Part shown: positions 5,642 to 9,319 of the stretch, in pieces
Layout of the letters: each line of letters opens with the position of its first letter
Numbering within the stretch: the stretch's first letter is position 1
NCBI GenBank assembly: GCA_002359735.1
Contig: DENS01000017.1
Location: forward strand, 103,290-112,608
Source of the DNA: Micavibrio sp. UBA2638
GTDB taxonomy: Bacteria > Pseudomonadota > Alphaproteobacteria > Micavibrionales > Micavibrionaceae
Reading direction: 5' to 3'
Length of the DNA: 9,319 bases
Made by a program: the position numbers and the translations under genes
The notes under the pieces: model-generated
What the model was told of the DNA's origin: nothing
Seen by the model: the letters and a program-made list of their open reading frames with translations, nothing else
Databases searched by the model: none

Positions 5642-8401
5642 ATGCAATGCAACCCGACCGCAGATACCGCCCCCGTGTTACCCGACATTCCCGCCCTATG
5701 CGTGAATGCAACAAGCGCAGCATTACTGACAACGGATGGCGAGGTGAAAGTCCTTAGCCATGATGCTGCCAAAATGCTTTTGCATAAAAAACATGTTATG
5801 GTCTGCCACGCACCGTTTACACGAACGCGGCTTGGTCTTGAAGACCTCTACACGTATGACGTCCTGGAACTTTACGCCTTTGTGCATCCGGGGAAATTCA
5901 CAGTTCCCACCCCAACGGGGCTTGCTAAAACATTAGGCATCAATACGCCGCAAGATTTCGAAGACGCCCCACTCAGTCTCATGGAAATTGCCTCCTGCCT
6001 TTTAAAGGATTTGCAAAATGATCCGCTGAAGGCCAAAGCAGATCCGATAAAAATTGCCGGGCTGATGGGCCTTCAGGGCAAAGGGTGGAACTGGACCCCT
6101 TTTATTCATGAAAGTCTGGGCATCAATTACAACCCCGATGAGCAAGTATTTGGTAAAACGGCGCTAAATATCTGGAAGCATCTGCCGGAATGGGCAGAAG
6201 AAGCCCCGCCGCCGCCAGCCGGCCATGAAGGCGTAAGTGAGTTCGAAGCGGAGGAGCGCCTGACTGCGCTGCTAGGTCACGATGCGGAAACACGCGCGCA
6301 GCAAAAACAATACACCGGCACCATGGCAAAAATATTCACCCCGGCCGAAGATGCGCGCGACCCGCATATTGTTTTAGCCGAAGCAGGAACCGGCGTCGGA
6401 AAAACCTTGGGGTATCTGGCGCCTGCAAGCGTTTGGGCCGAGAAAAATCAAGGGGCGGTCTGGATATCCACCTATACTAAAAATTTACAACGCCAGATTG
6501 ATACGGAACTGGACCGCCTATACCCCGACCCCGATTTAAAAGATATCCATGTATCCATACGCAAAGGACGCGAAAACTATCTTTGCCTGTTAAATTTCGA
6601 AGACCTGGCCAATGGCGCGGCCCTTGCACGCCATCCGGATACAGCAATCTCGGCCGGCATAATGGCGCGCTGGATTGCCACCAGCAAAGACGGTGACCTG
6701 ACCGGCGCAGATTTCCCCGGGTGGCTCAACAGCCTTCTGGGGTTCAAACATACAACAGCGCTGGCCGACCGCCGCGGCGAATGCATTTACTCCGCCTGCG
6801 ACCATTATCACCGCTGCTTCGTTGAAAGATCCCAGCGCAAGGCAAAACATTCCCGCCTTGTCGTGGCCAATCATGCGCTGGTTATGATCAATGCCGCCAT
6901 GTCCGGCACTGGCGATGAGATGCCGACACGATATATCTTCGACGAAGGCCATCACCTGTTTCACGCCGCCGACAGCGCCTATGCCGCACATTTAACCGCA
7001 CGGGAAACCCGCGATTTACGCCGATGGATTTTAGGGGCCGAAGGCGGCAAGGCATCGCGGGCACGTGGACTAAAGAAACGGTTAGAAGACTTATTGGAAG
7101 GCGATGAAAAAGCGCTTGGCATGAGCGCCGAAATTCTAAATGCAGCCAGAGCATTAACCAATGATGGCTGGTCCAAACGTATAAACGAAGGCGCGCCATT
7201 TGGCCCCACCGAAGAGTTTCTGGCCCTTATATACAAACAGGTTCACGCTAGAGCAAATGGCCCTGAAGGCCCCTATTCGATAGAAACCGATGTTCACCCG
7301 TTGATTGACGGTATTCTAGAGGCCTCTCAAAATCTCCGCGCCGCACTCAGCGCATTAAAAAAACCAATGACCGGTCTGGTGACCCATCTGCGCAAACGTT
7401 TGGTTGATGACAACGGCGAAATGGATTCAGACACACGCAAACGCATGGACGCCGTCGCCGACTCACTGGAACGACGCAGCGCGGTAACATTATCTGCCTG
7501 GATCGGCATGTTAGAAAATCTGGAAACGGCAACAAAAGATAAACGCTTTATTGACTGGCTGGAAATTGACCGCATTGAAGGCCGCGCCATTGACGTGGGA
7601 TATTACCGTCACCACGTTGACCCCATGCAGCCCTTTGCCCTGTCCATGCGCCCGCATATTCATGGCATTGGCATTACCTCGGCCACATTGCGCGACAGCA
7701 CAGATAATGAAGAAGAAGACTGGAAAAGCGCACACGCCCTGACCGGTATGGACTACATGGGCGGGCAAATCCATCAGATTGCCCTTCCTTCTCCGTTTGA
7801 TTATGCCGCCCATACCAAAGTCTTTATTATTAATGATGTCCGCAAAGACAATATGAATCAGCTGGCCGGAGCCTATCGCAGCCTGTTTGAAGCCAGCGGC
7901 GGCGGCGCACTCGGCCTGTTCACCGCCATATCACGCCTGCGCGCAGTCCATGAACGCATTGCACCGGGCCTGGAAGAACGCGGCATGCCCCTATATTCAC
8001 AACATATCGACGAAATTGATGCCGGTTCTTTGGTTGATATGTTTCGTGAAGATATTCACGCTTGCTTGCTGGGCACCGATGCTGTGCGCGACGGTGTTGA
8101 TGTCCCCGGACAATCATTAAGGCTTCTTGTCTTCGACCGTGTACCATGGCCGCGCCCTACCCTGCTGCATAAAGCGCGCCGCGAGGCCTTTGGCGGGCGC
8201 AATTATGACGAAATGCTCACCCGCATGAAAATCAAGCAGGCCTATGGCAGGCTGGTACGCCGCGCCGATGATAAAGGTGTCTTTGTCATGATGGACAATA
8301 TGTTCCCCTCCCGCCTGCACAATGCGTTCCCAGCGGGCGTGGAGATCATTAAATGCGGCCTGAACGAGGCAAGAGCGGGTATCGCTGAATTTTTGAAATA
8401 A
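5642..8401 (+). CDS. DinG/XPD-type ATP-dependent DNA helicase with Fe-S cluster
   Basis: Superfamily 2, Rad3/XPD-group 5'-3' DNA helicase of the DinG type, expected to unwind forked or R-loop DNA in repair. The motifs appear in order over 919 residues: Walker A AEAGTGVGKT at 246-255; four cysteines suited to a 4Fe-4S cluster at 315, 381, 386 and 392; VVANHAL at 407-413; motif II DEGH at 434-437 (DEGH where many members have DEAH); GITSATL at 677-683; GTDAVRDGVDVPG at 811-823; and motif VI QAYGRLVRR at 866-874. Residues 19-100 look like a worn DnaQ-type exonuclease domain: CHAPFTRTRLG and YDVLELYAFVHPGKFTVPTP recall the HN..FD and DT.EL elements, but no acidic DxE pair is present, so nuclease activity is unlikely. 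The ATG at 5642 has only a weak AGG upstream; the frame is closed by TAG nine codons earlier and no better start is seen. Often annotated simply as ATP-dependent DNA helicase. Confidence 0.93.
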   Translation: MQCNPTADTAPVLPDIPALCVNATSAALLTTDGEVKVLSHDAAKMLLHKKHVMVCHAPFTRTRLGLEDLYTYDVLELYAFVHPGKFTVPTPTGLAKTLGINTPQDFEDAPLSLMEIASCLLKDLQNDPLKAKADPIKIAGLMGLQGKGWNWTPFIHESLGINYNPDEQVFGKTALNIWKHLPEWAEEAPPPPAGHEGVSEFEAEERLTALLGHDAETRAQQKQYTGTMAKIFTPAEDARDPHIVLAEAGTGVGKTLGYLAPASVWAEKNQGAVWISTYTKNLQRQIDTELDRLYPDPDLKDIHVSIRKGRENYLCLLNFEDLANGAALARHPDTAISAGIMARWIATSKDGDLTGADFPGWLNSLLGFKHTTALADRRGECIYSACDHYHRCFVERSQRKAKHSRLVVANHALVMINAAMSGTGDEMPTRYIFDEGHHLFHAADSAYAAHLTARETRDLRRWILGAEGGKASRARGLKKRLEDLLEGDEKALGMSAEILNAARALTNDGWSKRINEGAPFGPTEEFLALIYKQVHARANGPEGPYSIETDVHPLIDGILEASQNLRAALSALKKPMTGLVTHLRKRLVDDNGEMDSDTRKRMDAVADSLERRSAVTLSAWIGMLENLETATKDKRFIDWLEIDRIEGRAIDVGYYRHHVDPMQPFALSMRPHIHGIGITSATLRDSTDNEEEDWKSAHALTGMDYMGGQIHQIALPSPFDYAAHTKVFIINDVRKDNMNQLAGAYRSLFEASGGGALGLFTAISRLRAVHERIAPGLEERGMPLYSQHIDEIDAGSLVDMFREDIHACLLGTDAVRDGVDVPGQSLRLLVFDRVPWPRPTLLHKARREAFGGRNYDEMLTRMKIKQAYGRLVRRADDKGVFVMMDNMFPSRLHNAFPAGVEIIKCGLNEARAGIAEFLK

Positions 8402-8433
8402 CTGTTTACTATTGTTACAAACCACGTGCACAA

Positions 8434-8519
8434 AAGCCTTTGCCGCCTTATAAAAACAAGCAACAACAGCCGTGAAAATTAAATCGTTAAAATAGTAATT
8501 TTTATGACCGCAAAGGCTT
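8434..8519. repeat. 10-bp inverted repeat with 66-base spacer in front of atpH
   Basis: AAGCCTTTGC (8434-8443) and GCAAAGGCTT (8510-8519) are exact reverse complements. The right arm runs directly into the proposed -35 box TTGTCA (8518-8523). The 66-base interior is AT-rich. The placement suggests paired regulator sites flanking the atp promoter, or a large stem-loop in read-through transcripts from the helicase gene. Confidence 0.6.
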
Positions 8520-8546
8520 GTCATGCCCTGATAACTATGCTAAATC
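8518..8546 (+). promoter_or_regulatory. Likely promoter of the atpHA... operon, Caulobacter-type
   Basis: TTGTCA at 8518-8523 followed by GCTAAATC at 8539-8546 agrees with the alphaproteobacterial housekeeping consensus described in Caulobacter (TTGaCgS, 10-14 bases, GCtANAWC); the -10 block matches at every fixed position. The transcript would begin about 8550-8555, roughly 35 bases before the atpH start. Confidence 0.45.
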
Positions 8547-8573
8547 CACGGCTAACAAAAATATACAAATTAT

Positions 8574-8578
8574 AAGGA
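8574..8578 (+). promoter_or_regulatory. Ribosome-binding site that decides the atpH start
   Basis: AAGGA lies 8 bases before TTG 8587, selecting it over the far upstream in-frame TTG at 8518. Confidence 0.7.
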
Positions 8579-8586
8579 TCATCGTT

Positions 8587-9183
8587 TTGAGTGCTGCCAT
8601 ACGTGTTTCATCTGTCGTTACATCGCGTTACGCCACTGCTCTCCTTGATCTCGCCGCAGACAAGAAAAAGGTTGAGAAGGTCGAAGCAGATATGAAAGAT
8701 CTGGGCGCTATGTTAGACGCATCCAGCGAACTTCGTGACCTTGTGCATGACCCCCGCATCAGCAAATCTACGCAAAAGAAAGTTATTGCCGATGTCGTTA
8801 AGAAGGCAAAGTTCCAAGACATCACCAACAATTTTCTGAATGTTCTCATTGAAAATCGTCGCCTCAATATTCTTGAGGCCGTTATTAAGCGCGTCCATCA
8901 GGAACTGGCCGCAATGCGCGGTGAACGTATTGCCAAAATTAAGGTGGCACAGGACCTGACGCAAAAACAGATTAAAGAGCTGGAAGCCTCGCTTGCGAAG
9001 GCATCAGGTTCAACAGTAACGCTGGATATCCAAGTTGACCCTGCCCTTCTGGGTGGTATGGTCATCACGCTGGATTCCCGCATGATTGACGATTCGGTCG
9101 CTGGAAAACTGGAAAGACTAAAACTGGCAATGAGTCGCGGTAGCAATGAAAATCAAGTTAAAAACTTAAGTGAGGTAGTATAA
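8587..9183 (+). CDS. atpH: ATP synthase F1 delta subunit
   Basis: Delta subunit of the F1Fo ATP synthase, part of the peripheral stalk: it sits on top of the alpha3-beta3 head and ties it to the b subunits on the cytoplasmic face of the membrane. It is 198 residues with the rare start TTG, in the expected size range. The N-terminal helical domain has the family opening SSVVTSRYATALLDLA; the middle contains NNFLNVLIENRRL; and the C-terminal signature DPALLGGMVITLDSRMIDDS followed by KLERLK is diagnostic. The start at 8587 is supported by AAGGA 8 bases before it and by the position of the RYA motif; an extended frame from TTG 8518 would add 23 residues that do not resemble the family and would overlap the proposed promoter. 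It is the first gene of the F1 operon, with atpA starting 2 bases after its stop. Confidence 0.96.
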   Translation: MSAAIRVSSVVTSRYATALLDLAADKKKVEKVEADMKDLGAMLDASSELRDLVHDPRISKSTQKKVIADVVKKAKFQDITNNFLNVLIENRRLNILEAVIKRVHQELAAMRGERIAKIKVAQDLTQKQIKELEASLAKASGSTVTLDIQVDPALLGGMVITLDSRMIDDSVAGKLERLKLAMSRGSNENQVKNLSEVV

Positions 9184-9185
9184 AA

Positions 9186-9319
9186 ATGGAAGTTCGCGCA
9201 GCAGAAATTTCTGATATTTTAAAGAAACAAATCGCAGATTTCGGCGCTCAAGCCGATGTCGCGGAAATTGGCGAAGTCCTGTCCGTTGGTGATGGTGTGG
9301 CTCGCGTTTACGGTCTTGA
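9186..9319 (+). CDS. atpA: ATP synthase F1 alpha subunit (N-terminus, truncated by window edge)
   Basis: Start of the alpha subunit of the F1 head, which forms the hexamer with catalytic beta and carries the non-catalytic nucleotide sites. Only 44 codons are present. They match the family N-terminus: MEVRAAEISDILKKQI, then EIGEVLSVGDGVARVYGL, which is the opening of the beta-barrel domain. The roughly 460 further residues expected, including the Walker A motif, lie beyond the right edge. GAGG at 9172-9175, inside the end of atpH, stands 10 bases before the ATG, and the 2-base gap to atpH implies co-transcription. In alphaproteobacteria the usual following order is atpG, atpD, atpC. Confidence 0.96.
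   Translation, partial: MEVRAAEISDILKKQIADFGAQADVAEIGEVLSVGDGVARVYGL

Noticed and set aside
6590..7236. Several minus-strand frames within the helicase gene (6590-6991, 6888-7199, 6979-7236)
   Set aside because: Antisense shadows of a conserved gene with all its motifs intact on the plus strand.
8423..8431. CACGTG and GTGCAC palindromes after the helicase stop
   Set aside because: Six-base palindromes are expected by chance, and nothing else supports a binding site.
8117..8524. Minus-strand frame of 135 codons across the helicase end and the atp leader
   Set aside because: Mostly antisense to conserved helicase motifs V and VI; no ribosome-binding site; covers the likely atp promoter.
8518..8586. 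TTG 8518 as the atpH start
   Set aside because: The added 23 residues do not resemble the delta subunit and the bases look like a promoter; TTG 8587 has a proper ribosome-binding site.
1..9319. Mobile elements, defence islands, toxin-antitoxin pairs, tRNA or rRNA genes
   Set aside because: No transposase, integrase, nuclease-toxin, repeat-spacer pattern, cloverleaf or rRNA-like stretch was seen; the recognisable genes are housekeeping.

Overview
The window reads as ordinary chromosomal DNA of an alphaproteobacterium with moderate G+C. Three things point there. The right end carries an F1 ATP synthase operon that opens with atpH followed 2 nt later by atpA, with no atpB/atpF just upstream, which is the usual alphaproteobacterial split of F1 from F0 genes. 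The left end encodes a class I lysyl-tRNA synthetase. The likely atp promoter fits the Caulobacter-type housekeeping consensus (TTG-C..., then GCTAAATC). I see no phage, transposon, integron, CRISPR array, tRNA or rRNA, and no gene-free stretch longer than about 185 bases.

Layout: the 3' half of lysS (+, entering from the left edge, with the KISKS signature in the first 25 bases) is followed by a divergent pair: a small secreted acidic protein (-) and a membrane-anchored protein (+). The second of these converges on a two-gene minus-strand operon, an unrecognised 161-residue protein translationally coupled (ATGA overlap) to a YdjA-like nitroreductase. A 171-base promoter-like gap with a tandem 14-bp repeat leads to an orphan acidic 231-residue protein (+). 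Next comes an MscS-family mechanosensitive channel (+), whose stop codon shares a TTAA with the stop of a convergent 125-residue hypothetical gene (-). A 919-residue DinG/XPD-type Fe-S helicase (+) with a degenerate exonuclease-like N-terminal region occupies the middle right. After a 185-base regulatory gap with a long-range inverted repeat comes atpH (TTG start), then the first 44 codons of atpA, cut by the window edge.

The genes with recognisable jobs are housekeeping: tRNA charging, osmotic safety valve, DNA repair helicase, F1 ATPase, and a flavin reductase. The remaining five are small or lineage-specific proteins of unknown function. I did not find a convincing undescribed multi-gene system. 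The points most worth a second look are the orphan 231-residue gene with its own promoter-like sequence and tandem repeat, the unknown protein coupled to the nitroreductase, the inactive-looking exonuclease module on the helicase, and several inverted repeats in 5' regions (1198-1221, 3901-3915, 8434-8519).
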